From: a virus | IMG/VR virus record: IMGVR_UViG_3300017917_004222 | Location: 83,840-147,839 of that record | Length of the DNA stretch: 64,000 nt | Strand: one strand, 5' to 3' | Part shown: positions 38,692 to 47,409 of the stretch, one piece after another | Layout: every line of letters starts with the position of its first letter | Position numbering within the stretch: position 1 is the first letter of the stretch | Notes under the pieces: model-generated | Database searches by the model: none | Seen by the model: the letters and a program-made list of their open reading frames with translations, nothing else | What the model was told of the DNA's origin: nothing | Made by a program: the position numbers and the translations under genes

Positions 38692-41600
38692 ATGGCAACA
38701 AGCAACAATATTGGCAAAGATCTCGTGGATTTGCTGGCCACCCACAACTTTGATGTTGAAACATCCAGCGCCAAAAACCCATCGGCCACCCCCGACGAAG
38801 CCACAGTGTTCAAGTTTGATTACGTGAGTCAACACAATCGCAACTACGGCACTGCAGTTATCGTGATTGGTGACGACAATGACCTCATTTTGTTCTACGG
38901 TGACAATCTGGGACGGGGCATGGAACCCGAGGACAAGGACGAATGGTTTGCGTTCATGAAAGAGCTCAAGGATTTTTCAGTACGCCACAACTTCAAAACA
39001 TTCAGCCCCAAAAACCTCAATCAACTCAAGCACACCATGCAAGGCATGGCAGCCATCAAAGAAGGCTTGTTTGAAGGCTACTATGGATCTCGACGGGTCA
39101 GCTACATGGGTCCGGCTACCGAAGCACGACTGGTGATCAATCACAATCGGCTGATTGGCGAAAATGACAAGCGATTCCGTTATATCGAAAGCCTGTTTAT
39201 CGAGACTGTGGAGGGCGAACGATTCCGCTTGCCGTTCAAGCACATGGCCGGAGCTCGAGCCATGCTGGAGCATGTGCGCCAAGGTGGTCGTCCGTATGAC
39301 ATTCGGGGCCAGCACATTGCTGATGTTGTGAACGAGATGTCGGTGTTGTCACGTTTTCGACGTGCGCAACAAGGACGAGTGTTTGAGGGAGTGACACGGG
39401 AGTTGGTAGAGCAGGCCAACCAGTATTACCAGTCGTTGCACACCAATCTCAAGCACATGTCCAGCAATCGCGGGTACCGTTCGTATTTTGAATCCTGGAC
39501 TCCGGCCGACATTGGGCCAGAAGAATCCCTAGTGGAAGATCTGCGAACCATGTTTGTGGAACAAACCATAGACAGCAGAATTGAACAAGCATTGCCTACC
39601 CTGGCCAAGCTAAAAGGAAAAACAATGAAAGAAGCTGATATTTTTGAATCATGGGCCAACCGGTTGACCGAAGGCACTTGGGCACTGCCCGACAATCCCG
39701 AAGCACAAGAAAAGCTCAATCAACTCATGAGCAGTGAGCTGATTGTGGGGCCAGATGCAACCAATGCCACAGAACTGTTGTACGATGTTGTGGGCGACGA
39801 TGAGCTGTATGACATCCTTGACGATTTGGCCGCAAGGAACCCTAGAGCCAACATCTGGGACGATTCTGATGTGATTCAGCGCATGCAAGAACTAGGCATT
39901 CAGCTGCCCAACGGCGATGAAGAACCCAACACCAACATGGATATGCCAGCGCCTGGCGACGCTGCCGAGGTCAGAGAAGGCGACAACCTGGCGACATTTG
40001 TCGAAGGCAGCTGCAATCACACCCGGGAAGGCGAATACTGCCCCGAGCATGGACTCATGGAATGCGGCATGTACGAAAGCATGGGCGGCACAGTGGCTGG
40101 CGCTGTTGCTACTGGAGTGCCGCATGCGTCAGAAGGTGTGGAGGAAGGCTCCGCAAAGTATATCAAGCGCAGCGTGGCAGGTTGGGGCTGGTACGACAAA
40201 GACAAGCCTAAAGATGTGGTGAATAAAGTCAAGGGTCAAGACACAGATGTGCTAAAAAGGCTGCATGAACCTGACACCAAAAAAGGCAAGGGTTCTCCTG
40301 CTGAACTACAACAAAAAGCCATCAGTCGTGAGTTGAAGAGGCGTGGTAAGCAAGGTGTAGGGGAAGCTGAATATGATTCTAGAAAACCCTATGGGGTTCG
40401 TTATAGAGTATTTGCCGGGCGTGACGGCAGATTAACTACTAAAGAATTTTGGACTACCTCGTCGGAAAAATTAAAAAAGGCCGTTGCCAAAATTGAAGCC
40501 TTGGGCAACTTCTACGAAATTGACGGATATAGCTATCCCAAAGAACAGCCGGGCGTGTCAGAAGAATATACGCAAGTTCACGAACTAAGTAAAGACACTC
40601 TGCAATCATATCGTGACCGGACAAAAGAAAAGCGAGCTGCATACAACGCTGCAATCCGGCACGCCGGCGATCCGCCACTGGGCATGACATCTACCCACTC
40701 TAGTGATGAAGTAGACCGGTGGATTAAAAAGTATGATAAAATGGGCGGCGGTATGAAAAAGGCTGCCAACAGAATCAAAAATTTAGATAAGCAAGGCGTG
40801 TCGGAAACCAATGTTGCAAAATACCGAGACCTGGGCGCTACTGCAGACACTACCCACTTTGTCAAGAACGTCACCACAGGCAAGATTGTGAGTCCACATC
40901 GCAGCCGTCAAGATGCCGAAGACGCCCTGGTTGCGTTGCAGCGTCGCCCTGACGGCAACGAATACAAGATTGTTCGTGCCAGAAAAGATGTGACCGAAGG
41001 TGATGATCGTGGCGATTATCACTCTACTGCCCGCGCTGCCGAACAAGCCACAAGGCAAGCCAAGGACCCTGCAGGCCACCGAAAGGCAGCAGGTTTGCAT
41101 GACCGTGCAGCAACTTATGCGCTATCGGCCGGTCACGACAGCAGTGTTGTCCACGATCACCAAATGGCAGCACGGGAACACACCCGAGCAGCCCGAGGAT
41201 TGACTAAAAGCTCGTTGGAAGAAGCCGGCGGAGCAAAACAATACAATGAATTCAAGCGTGAATGGCGTGCAAAACACGGTGCTGATGCCAAAGTTCCCGG
41301 CTATGATAGCCGAGAATATACATCCTACTGCTATCGTCAACTTGATAAAAAGCATGGTGTGTCAGAAACCCGAGCTGATCCCACCAGCACCTGGGTGGTG
41401 TATGACGGCAAAAAAGTTCAGCGTTTCAAAACCCACGCTGGTGCCAAGGCCTATGCTGAAAAGCACGGCGGCAAAGTTGCAAGCTCGGCGCACTATGCCG
41501 ATCGCATCCAAAAGTCCGAAGTAAAGGAAGGCTTGGACATCGAAGCCGCTCGTGAACGACTTGCATCACTGCAGAGGGACCTGAAGGCAGTGACCGGCAA

Positions 41601-42159
41601 TTATCCCGGCGATGATCGTAATCGCATGATCCTGCGCAGGCAAATATTTGATCTGAAGGCACAAATCAAATCAGCAGGCAGCAAGAAATCTGAGGTGAAG
41701 GAAGGCCAACTCAACGAATATCTAGTGAACGAAGGAGAACCGTTTTCTGAGGTATTGAATCTGAATGTGTTTATGGACACCAGCCCAGATGGTCAAGTAG
41801 GGATGGATCATGATCCTCAATGGCAACAACTAATGGCAAAATATCAACCCATTGCCAAACAGTTAGAGCAACAAATACAAGCACTTGACGAGTACGAACT
41901 CTCGCCCAAAGAAGTAGACGCAATTCACAATGTTTGGTATGATGGATCAGACGCCTATGATGACATGGAAGTTGATGTTCTAGCCAGGCTCTACGACCAG
42001 CAAATCAAGTTGGTCAAACGAATGATAACCGTTAGATTGAGAAAGCAAGGTGTGTCTGAAGACTCAACTGACCCCATGGACCATCGTGGTGCTGTGACCG
42101 ACAGCTTCCGTGAAAGTCTGGATCGCATAAAAACTCTGGCACAGATTCGCAAGAGCTAA
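38692..42159 (+). CDS. Large modular internal-head polyprotein
   Basis: 1155 residues. The N-terminal 300 residues form a larger domain (IVIGDDNDLILFYGDNL, IKE|G at 124, FRLPFKHMAGARAML). From residue 314 the chain is a series of modules ending in cut-site-like motifs: MKE|A314, LTE|G327, VRE|G429, VEE|G485, VGE|A558, VSE|E624, VSE|T705, VTE|G769, LEE|A844, VSE|T892, VKE|G946, VKE|G1004 and VSE|D1123. Module lengths are mostly 48-81 residues. A Cys/His cluster (SCNHTREGEYCPEHGLMEC) may bind zinc near 440-465. Many modules are Lys/Arg-rich and suited to DNA contact. By analogy with T4 internal proteins, the prohead protease would cut it into peptides. Confidence 0.62.
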   Translation: MATSNNIGKDLVDLLATHNFDVETSSAKNPSATPDEATVFKFDYVSQHNRNYGTAVIVIGDDNDLILFYGDNLGRGMEPEDKDEWFAFMKELKDFSVRHNFKTFSPKNLNQLKHTMQGMAAIKEGLFEGYYGSRRVSYMGPATEARLVINHNRLIGENDKRFRYIESLFIETVEGERFRLPFKHMAGARAMLEHVRQGGRPYDIRGQHIADVVNEMSVLSRFRRAQQGRVFEGVTRELVEQANQYYQSLHTNLKHMSSNRGYRSYFESWTPADIGPEESLVEDLRTMFVEQTIDSRIEQALPTLAKLKGKTMKEADIFESWANRLTEGTWALPDNPEAQEKLNQLMSSELIVGPDATNATELLYDVVGDDELYDILDDLAARNPRANIWDDSDVIQRMQELGIQLPNGDEEPNTNMDMPAPGDAAEVREGDNLATFVEGSCNHTREGEYCPEHGLMECGMYESMGGTVAGAVATGVPHASEGVEEGSAKYIKRSVAGWGWYDKDKPKDVVNKVKGQDTDVLKRLHEPDTKKGKGSPAELQQKAISRELKRRGKQGVGEAEYDSRKPYGVRYRVFAGRDGRLTTKEFWTTSSEKLKKAVAKIEALGNFYEIDGYSYPKEQPGVSEEYTQVHELSKDTLQSYRDRTKEKRAAYNAAIRHAGDPPLGMTSTHSSDEVDRWIKKYDKMGGGMKKAANRIKNLDKQGVSETNVAKYRDLGATADTTHFVKNVTTGKIVSPHRSRQDAEDALVALQRRPDGNEYKIVRARKDVTEGDDRGDYHSTARAAEQATRQAKDPAGHRKAAGLHDRAATYALSAGHDSSVVHDHQMAAREHTRAARGLTKSSLEEAGGAKQYNEFKREWRAKHGADAKVPGYDSREYTSYCYRQLDKKHGVSETRADPTSTWVVYDGKKVQRFKTHAGAKAYAEKHGGKVASSAHYADRIQKSEVKEGLDIEAARERLASLQRDLKAVTGNYPGDDRNRMILRRQIFDLKAQIKSAGSKKSEVKEGQLNEYLVNEGEPFSEVLNLNVFMDTSPDGQVGMDHDPQWQQLMAKYQPIAKQLEQQIQALDEYELSPKEVDAIHNVWYDGSDAYDDMEVDVLARLYDQQIKLVKRMITVRLRKQGVSEDSTDPMDHRGAVTDSFRESLDRIKTLAQIRKS

Positions 42160-42213
42160 ATAAAACACTCAAGCAAGGGGTGGCAACACCGCTTGCACAG
42201 GCAGCATACTTGG

Positions 42214-42269
42214 CAACACTGGCAGGAACAATCTTGCCAGTTGCCTAGGAAACACAGGCAAGGCTGTGT
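42214..42269 (+). promoter_or_regulatory. Two stem-loops in the leader before gp32
   Basis: First hairpin: ACTGGCAGGA-ACAA-TCTTGCCAGT with one wobble pair (42218-42241), extended outward by GGCA/TGCC. Second: ACACAG-GCAAGG-CTGTGT (42252-42269). They lie about 75-130 bases before the gp32 ATG, inside the 183-base gap from 42160 that has no gene. T4 gp32 represses its own mRNA through leader structure, so these may serve the same use. A weak late-type GCTAAATA also lies at 42155-42162. Confidence 0.5.
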
Positions 42270-42342
42270 AAAATAACCTTGAAGGCAGCATTTAAGTAAA
42301 TCTTAAATTCAAACATATTAACACTTTGAAAGGCAACATAAT

Positions 42343-43380
42343 ATGGCATCCTTAGCAGAAATTCGCGCAAGACTTCAGGCAGCTGAAAACAAACAAGGTG
42401 GGCAATCCACCGGTGGTGACAACTCAATCTATCCGCACTGGAACATGGAAGAAGGGCAAAGTGCAAGCCTGCGATTCCTGCCAGACGGCAACAGCAAAAA
42501 CACATTCTTCTGGGTGGAACGAGCCATGATTCGTCTCCCATTCAACGGCATCAAGGGCGAAATGGACTCCAAGCAAGTCATGGTCCAAGTGCCATGTGTG
42601 GAGATGTGGAACGAAACCTGTCCTATCCTGACCGAAGTTCGCACCTGGTTCAAAGACAAGAGTCTGGAAGACATGGGTCGCAAATACTGGAAAAAGCGCA
42701 GCTACCTCATGCAGGGCTTTGTGCGTCAAAACCCCATCGCAGATGACGCCACCAAGGCACCTGAAAATCCAATCCGTCGCTTCATCATGGGTCCTCAGAT
42801 CTTTACCCTGATCAAGAGTGCACTGATGGATCCCGAACTGGAAGAACTGCCCACTGACTACATGCGTGGTCTGGACTTCCGCATTGCCAAGACCAGCAAG
42901 GGCGGCTATGCTGACTACAACACCAGCCAGTGGGCTCGCAAAGAGTCGGCCCTGACCGAAGCTGAACAGGCAGCGATCGAAACTCATGGTCTCTACGACC
43001 TCAGCACTTTCTTGCCCAAGCGACCTGGCGAAGTGGAACTGCGTGTGATCAAGGAAATGTTCGAAGCCAGCGTGGACGGTCAACCCTATGACCCTGATCG
43101 TTGGGCACAATACTTCCGTCCGCCTGGCGTGGCAGCACCTGGTGGCGCAGCCAGCGGCAGCGCTGATGTGGACGAAGACTCGGCTCGTGTCCCAGCTCGT
43201 GCACCTGCACCACGTCCTGCACCTGCTCCGGCTCCTGCAGCAGAGTCGGCACCCTGGGAAGGCGAAGATGACACCGCAGTGGCCACAGCACCTGTTGCTG
43301 CCCCTGCTCCTGCAGCCCGCGCAGGTGGCCAGAATGCACAAGACATCTTGGCCATGATCCGCAGCCGTCAACAAAAGTAA
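42343..43380 (+). CDS. gp32: Single-stranded DNA-binding protein gp32
   Basis: 345 residues (T4 gp32 is 301). N-terminal MASLAEIRARLQAAENK is the basic cooperativity helix (LAST-like region). The OB core has SIYPHWNMEEGQSASLRFLPDG, TFFWVERAMIRLPF, VPCVEMWNETCPI (Cys pair for zinc) and RKYWKKRSYLMQGFV. The C terminus is Pro/Ala-rich with an acidic patch (WEGEDDT), then a QDILAMIRSRQQ end. Coats DNA during recombination-dependent replication. A consensus terminator follows, so gp32 forms its own unit before uvsX. Confidence 0.9.
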   Translation: MASLAEIRARLQAAENKQGGQSTGGDNSIYPHWNMEEGQSASLRFLPDGNSKNTFFWVERAMIRLPFNGIKGEMDSKQVMVQVPCVEMWNETCPILTEVRTWFKDKSLEDMGRKYWKKRSYLMQGFVRQNPIADDATKAPENPIRRFIMGPQIFTLIKSALMDPELEELPTDYMRGLDFRIAKTSKGGYADYNTSQWARKESALTEAEQAAIETHGLYDLSTFLPKRPGEVELRVIKEMFEASVDGQPYDPDRWAQYFRPPGVAAPGGAASGSADVDEDSARVPARAPAPRPAPAPAPAAESAPWEGEDDTAVATAPVAAPAPAARAGGQNAQDILAMIRSRQQK

Positions 43381-43389
43381 TGTTGATTC

Positions 43390-43424
43390 AGCATGGCGCC
43401 TGGCGCGCCATGCTTTCTGTTTTT
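43390..43424 (+). terminator. Rho-independent terminator after gp32
   Basis: AGCATGGCGC-CTGGC-GCGCCATGCT, a perfect 10-bp stem, followed by TTCTGTTTTT. It lies 10 bases after the gp32 stop and 14 bases before the uvsX ATG. Confidence 0.88.
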
Positions 43425-43437
43425 AAGGCAAAACCTC

Positions 43438-44502
43438 ATGGGAAAACCATTTGACATTTCCAAGTTCCGTAAGGAAATTACCAAGAGCATTGATGGCCTC
43501 AGCATTGGCTTCAATGACCCAACTGACTGGATCAGCACCGGCAACTATGCGTTGAATTACCTCATTAGCGGAGACTTTCACCGGGGTGTGCCCCTGGGCA
43601 AGGTCACTGTGTTTGCAGGCGAGTCGGGCGCAGGCAAGAGCTACATCTGTTCGGGCAACATCATCAAGAACGCACAAGAGCAAGGCATCTATGTGGTCTT
43701 GATTGACAGTGAAAACGCACTGGACGAGGCATGGCTGCATGCCCTGGGCGTGGACACCAGCGAGAGCAAACTGCTCAAACTCAGCATGGCCATGATCGAT
43801 GATGTGGCCAAGACCATCGCCACGTTCATGAGCGACTACAAGGCCCTGCCCGATGGCGAGCGCCCCAAGGTGTTGTTTGTGATTGACAGCTTGGGCATGC
43901 TGTTGACTCCCACCGACATCAACCAGTTCGAAAGCGGTGACATGAAGGGTGACCTGGGTCGCAAGCCCAAGGCACTGACTGCACTGGTTCGCAACTGTGT
44001 GAACATGTTCGGCAGCTACAACGTGGGCCTGGTTTGTACCAACCACACATACGCATCGCAAGACATGTTCGACCCTGATGACAAGATCTCAGGTGGTCAA
44101 GGCTTCATCTACGCCAGCTCGATTGTGGTGGCCATGAAAAAGCTCAAGCTCAAAGAGGACGAGGCCGGCAACAAGATCTCGGACGTGATGGGTATTCGAT
44201 CTGCTTGTAAGGTCATGAAAACTCGCTATGCCAAGCCGTTTGAAGGTGTGCAGGTCAAGATCCCCTACAGCACAGGCATGAGCCCCTACTCGGGTCTGAC
44301 TGACTTGGCTGAAAAGAAGGGTCTGTTGAAAAAGGACGGCAACCGTTTGATGTTTGTGACCAGCGATGGCGAGATCATCAAATACTTCCGCAAGGGTTGG
44401 GAAGCCAACGAAGATGGCTGCCTGGATCGACTCATGGCTGACTTTGCCAACCACAAAGACGAAGCCGAAGTTGCTGCTGAAACTGCCACAGGAGAAGAAT
44501 GA
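43438..44502 (+). CDS. uvsX: RecA-like recombinase UvsX
   Basis: 354 residues (T4 UvsX is 391). Walker A GESGAGKS (61-68), Walker B VLFVID (145-150), FNDPTDWISTGNYALNYLIS as the N-terminal motif, and CTNHTYASQDMFDPDDKISGG for the L2 region. An acidic C terminus (KDEAEVAAETATGEE) is typical. UvsX catalyses strand exchange and recombination-driven replication with UvsY and gp32. It overlaps the next gene by the ATGATG at 44499. Confidence 0.93.
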   Translation: MGKPFDISKFRKEITKSIDGLSIGFNDPTDWISTGNYALNYLISGDFHRGVPLGKVTVFAGESGAGKSYICSGNIIKNAQEQGIYVVLIDSENALDEAWLHALGVDTSESKLLKLSMAMIDDVAKTIATFMSDYKALPDGERPKVLFVIDSLGMLLTPTDINQFESGDMKGDLGRKPKALTALVRNCVNMFGSYNVGLVCTNHTYASQDMFDPDDKISGGQGFIYASSIVVAMKKLKLKEDEAGNKISDVMGIRSACKVMKTRYAKPFEGVQVKIPYSTGMSPYSGLTDLAEKKGLLKKDGNRLMFVTSDGEIIKYFRKGWEANEDGCLDRLMADFANHKDEAEVAAETATGEE

Positions 44503-44756
44503 TGTCAGACAACTTACTGGTACCAAGCGAAATCTGGGGCGAGATCAAGCGCTACATCAGTCCAGTTGATCGAGAGGAAGCTGCGGATGCCGTGGTCAAC
44601 ATCTTGATCGACCATGACTTCGATGCCGAGCAGATTCGCGACGCATTCAAAGGCGACAGCGACATCCGCACAGCCCTGGGTCACCATGCCGACGACGAAG
44701 AAGAGCTGGACGAAGATCTGGACTGCGACGACGCAGACAACGGAGATTGGGACTAA
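44499..44756 (+). CDS. 85-residue acidic protein next to uvsX
   Basis: ATG at 44499 (or 44502) overlaps the uvsX stop. First half EIWGEIKRYISPVDREEAADAVV with VNILIDHDFDAEQIRDAF; second half extremely acidic (EEELDEDLDCDDADNGDWD). Small acidic proteins of this kind follow uvsX in related phages. A DNA-mimic or protein-binding role is possible. No known function. Confidence 0.6.
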   Translation: MMSDNLLVPSEIWGEIKRYISPVDREEAADAVVNILIDHDFDAEQIRDAFKGDSDIRTALGHHADDEEELDEDLDCDDADNGDWD

Positions 44757-44765
44757 GGAAACAAC

Positions 44766-45218
44766 ATGTGGTACAACCGAGTGACGGCAGATCTGGCTCG
44801 CATACCAGACTTCATTGCCCACTACGAGTCCGAGTTGGTTCAGGCCAAGGCTGAATGTCGCATTGGTGGTTTGGTTGAGCGCAACATCAAAGAACTGCCA
44901 GGAGTAACCGAGCACCGTTTCAATCAACTGCAAGAGATTGAGGCGGTGCTGAATTACTTGAACATTCAGCTGCGAAAGATTCGTAGAAAGCATTTTCAAA
45001 AGTACCTGGAAAACTATGCCCGTGCTCTGACCAGTCGTGATGCCGAAAAGTATGTGGACGGCGAGGACGAAGTGATTGACTTTGAAACCTTGATCAACGA
45101 AGTTGCACTGTTGCGCAACCGGTGGTTGGGTATCATGAAGGGCCTGGAAACCAAACAGTGGCAAATGGGACACATCACCCGATTGCGCACCGCAGGCATG
45201 GAAGATATCTCAGTGTGA
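44766..45218 (+). CDS. UvsY-like recombination mediator, tentative
   Basis: 150 residues, mostly helical and charged. C terminus (VALLRNRWLGIMKGLETKQW, MGHITRLRTAGMEDI) parallels the end of T4 UvsY (GILLDFCSGALDAIKSRGF and IKHIQDMRAFEAGK). UvsY loads UvsX on gp32-coated DNA. Position just after uvsX supports it. The N-terminal half does not match T4 UvsY clearly, so another replication accessory protein is possible. An HNH gene starts 57 bases downstream. Confidence 0.5.
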   Translation: MWYNRVTADLARIPDFIAHYESELVQAKAECRIGGLVERNIKELPGVTEHRFNQLQEIEAVLNYLNIQLRKIRRKHFQKYLENYARALTSRDAEKYVDGEDEVIDFETLINEVALLRNRWLGIMKGLETKQWQMGHITRLRTAGMEDISV

Positions 45219-45250
45219 TGGTTGTTACTGGTGGGTTTGCTTCTAAGTAA

Positions 45251-45258
45251 TATAAATA
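45251..45258 (+). promoter_or_regulatory. Perfect T4 late promoter (TATAAATA) for HNH gene
   Basis: TATAAATA ends 17 bases before the ATG at 45276 with a TAGGAGG ribosome site between: the best late-expression signals of any gene in the window, on a homing endonuclease. Confidence 0.75.
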
Positions 45259-45275
45259 AACATATAGGAGGATAT

Positions 45276-45965
45276 ATGTTTATTGACAACAAATACTCAA
45301 AGTGCTACTACAGAATTATCGAAAATAGAAAAAATAACCCATTTGATGGTTACGTTGAGCGCCATCATATTGTTCCAAAAAGTCTTGGCGGTAGCAATAA
45401 AAAAGAAAATATTGTCGCGTTGACAGCAAGAGAACATTTTATCTGTCATCGACTGTTGGTTAAGATGACATCAGGAAGAGATAAGATGAAGATGTCTTAC
45501 GCTATTAGATGCTTAGTCAATCAGGAAAACAAACATCAACAGCGTCACAAAATTAGCGCTCGTACATACGCTTCTATAATTTCAATTACAAAAGATAGTA
45601 TTTCTAAGTATCAAGCTGGCGAAAATAATCCGTATTATGGACGAAAACACTCTGACGAAGTTAAAGCAAAAATGAGAGTAAAGCGAGCACTTCAAGAGCC
45701 GCCCCTACTAGGTAAAACTCACTCTGCAGAAACAAAAGAAAAACTTCGCCTAGCAAACAAGAAGCAATTTCAAGATCCGGCACAAACTGAGATGCGCAAA
45801 AAATGCACATTGGAGCAAATGAAAGATCCTTTGCGACGACACGCCGCTGGTAATGGCAAGCGCGGGAAAAAATGGTATTATTGTCCTGTGACAAAAAACT
45901 GTTCTACCTTTTTTCCTGACAACGTTCCACCAGGATATATAGAAGGAAGGATTATTAAAAAATGA
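45276..45965 (+). CDS. HNH homing endonuclease with NUMOD-like repeats
   Basis: 229 residues, A/T-rich. MFIDNKYSKCYYRII then ERHHIVPKSLGG, ENIVALTAREHFICH and KMTSGRDKMKM: same N-terminal half as genes at 16896 and 55255. Followed by NUMOD3-type motifs (GRKHSDEVKAKMR, GKTHSAETKEKLR), which bind the DNA target. Its stop overlaps the ATG of the cytidylyltransferase (ATGA). Late promoter and AGGAGG site are intact, so it should be well expressed. Confidence 0.88.
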   Translation: MFIDNKYSKCYYRIIENRKNNPFDGYVERHHIVPKSLGGSNKKENIVALTAREHFICHRLLVKMTSGRDKMKMSYAIRCLVNQENKHQQRHKISARTYASIISITKDSISKYQAGENNPYYGRKHSDEVKAKMRVKRALQEPPLLGKTHSAETKEKLRLANKKQFQDPAQTEMRKKCTLEQMKDPLRRHAAGNGKRGKKWYYCPVTKNCSTFFPDNVPPGYIEGRIIKK

Positions 45966-46726
45966 AAATTGTACTTTGCACTGGGGGGTACGATCCAGTG
46001 CACTCGGGTCACCTGTCTTATTTTGAAGCTGCACGAGCACTTGGCGATCGCTTGATTGTGGGACTCAATTCAGATGCATGGCTGACCCGTAAAAAAGGTC
46101 GGCCATTCATGCCTTTGAGCGAGCGTCTAGCAGTGATTGGTAATCTACGCTGTGTGGACGAAGTTGTGGTCTACAATGACGATGATGGCTCCAGCTCAGA
46201 CGCCATTCGTGTGGTTCGCGGCAGATACCCCACTGCAGATATTGTGTTTGCCAACGGTGGCGATCGCACTCAGGACAACATCCCTGAAATGAGTGTGCAA
46301 GATCCACGCCTGACATTTGAGTTTGGAGTTGGAGGATTTGACAAACGCAACTCCAGCAGCTGGATTCTGGAAGATTGGAAAAAGCCCCGAACTCCACGAG
46401 CCTGGGGTGAATATCGTGTGTTGCACGAAGTAGGCAGTCATACCAAGGTCAAAGAGCTCACTGTGGCACCTGGTTCCTGCCTCAGCATGCAACGACATGA
46501 CCGTAGAGCAGAGTTCTGGTTTGTGGCCGAAGGTGTTGCTACTGTGTACACGCTTGACTCTGCATCCACTGATGTGGAAGTCACTGCCACGCTGCAAGCC
46601 CACGAACACACTCACATCAGATGCCACGAATGGCACCAGTTGTGCAATGAAACTGACCAACCTCTGCGCCTGATTGAAATTCAATACGGCACAGATTGTG
46701 TGGAGGAAGATATCGAACGCCGATGA
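45962..46726 (+). CDS. Cytidylyltransferase-like domain fused to cupin
   Basis: 254 residues. Domain 1 (1-135): nucleotidyltransferase fold with GGYDPVHSGH (HSGH at 14-17), GLNSDAWLTRKKGRPFMP and FANGGDRTQDN, as in glycerol-3-phosphate, ADP-heptose or choline-phosphate cytidylyltransferases. Domain 2 (about 150-250): cupin of the mannose-6-phosphate isomerase type (KVKELTVAPGSCLSMQRHD, EFWFVAEGVATV, HIRCHEWHQLCN). It would make an activated sugar or polyol and may also isomerise it. Heads the glycan block; ATGA overlaps join it to the HNH gene before and the glycosyltransferase after. Confidence 0.78.
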   Translation: MKIVLCTGGYDPVHSGHLSYFEAARALGDRLIVGLNSDAWLTRKKGRPFMPLSERLAVIGNLRCVDEVVVYNDDDGSSSDAIRVVRGRYPTADIVFANGGDRTQDNIPEMSVQDPRLTFEFGVGGFDKRNSSSWILEDWKKPRTPRAWGEYRVLHEVGSHTKVKELTVAPGSCLSMQRHDRRAEFWFVAEGVATVYTLDSASTDVEVTATLQAHEHTHIRCHEWHQLCNETDQPLRLIEIQYGTDCVEEDIERR

Positions 46727-47409
46727 AACCTATTCCTGTATTTGTTGGCTATGACCCACGTGAGGCCATAGCCTATCACACCTGTGTGAACTCTATTATT
46801 CGCACGGCATCGGCGCCAGTTGCAATCATGCCCCTGGCGTTGAACTTGTTCACAGACTACACTGAAACGCACTCAGACGGTAGCAACCAGTTCATCTACA
46901 GCCGTTTTCTTGTGCCCTGGCTCATGGAGTACACCGGTCATGCCATCTTTATTGATGGTGACATGCTTCTGCGCGGCGACATTGTGGAACTGTGGAACCT
47001 GCGCGATGCCACCAAGGACGTGCAAGTGGTCAAGCATGATTATCAAACCTGCATGCCAGTCAAGTATCTAGGTGCTCCAAACGAGGACTATCCCAGAAAG
47101 AACTGGTCCAGTGTGATCTTGTGGAACTGCAACAGCTACCCCAATCGCCGACTCACTCCTGAGTTTGTGCAGGCAGCATCGGGTGCCCAGCTGCATAGAT
47201 TCACTTGGTTGGACGATGATCGCATTGGCGAGCTGCCGCCTGAATGGAACTGGCTGGACATCGAATACGATGCCAACCCCAACGCCCGACTGGTGCACTA
47301 CACCCTGGGCACTCCGTGCTTTCGAGAGTTTGCCGATCAAGGCAGTTTTGCTAACGAGTGGCATCGCGAACGCATACTAACCGAACACTGTCAACAGAGG
47401 AACACATAA
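46723..47409 (+). CDS. Glycosyltransferase, GT-A fold (GT8-like)
   Basis: 228 residues. PVFVGYDPREAIAYHTCVNSI at the N terminus, a DGD metal-binding motif (IFIDGDMLLRGD, near residue 80) and VVKHDYQ, WLDDDRIGELPPEWNW near the C terminus. These fit the GT-A fold of LPS-type galactosyl/glucosyltransferases. Overlaps with previous (ATGA) and next (TAATG) genes indicate an operon. Acceptor unknown. Confidence 0.75.
   Translation: MKPIPVFVGYDPREAIAYHTCVNSIIRTASAPVAIMPLALNLFTDYTETHSDGSNQFIYSRFLVPWLMEYTGHAIFIDGDMLLRGDIVELWNLRDATKDVQVVKHDYQTCMPVKYLGAPNEDYPRKNWSSVILWNCNSYPNRRLTPEFVQAASGAQLHRFTWLDDDRIGELPPEWNWLDIEYDANPNARLVHYTLGTPCFREFADQGSFANEWHRERILTEHCQQRNT

Noticed and set aside
42181-42270. tRNA gene in the gap before gp32
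   Set aside because: The hairpins do not form a cloverleaf and no T-arm or acceptor pairing with CCA-like end is present.
42424-43374. Long minus-strand open frame opposite gp32
   Set aside because: Lies wholly inside a strongly supported gene; low-complexity product, no ribosome site.
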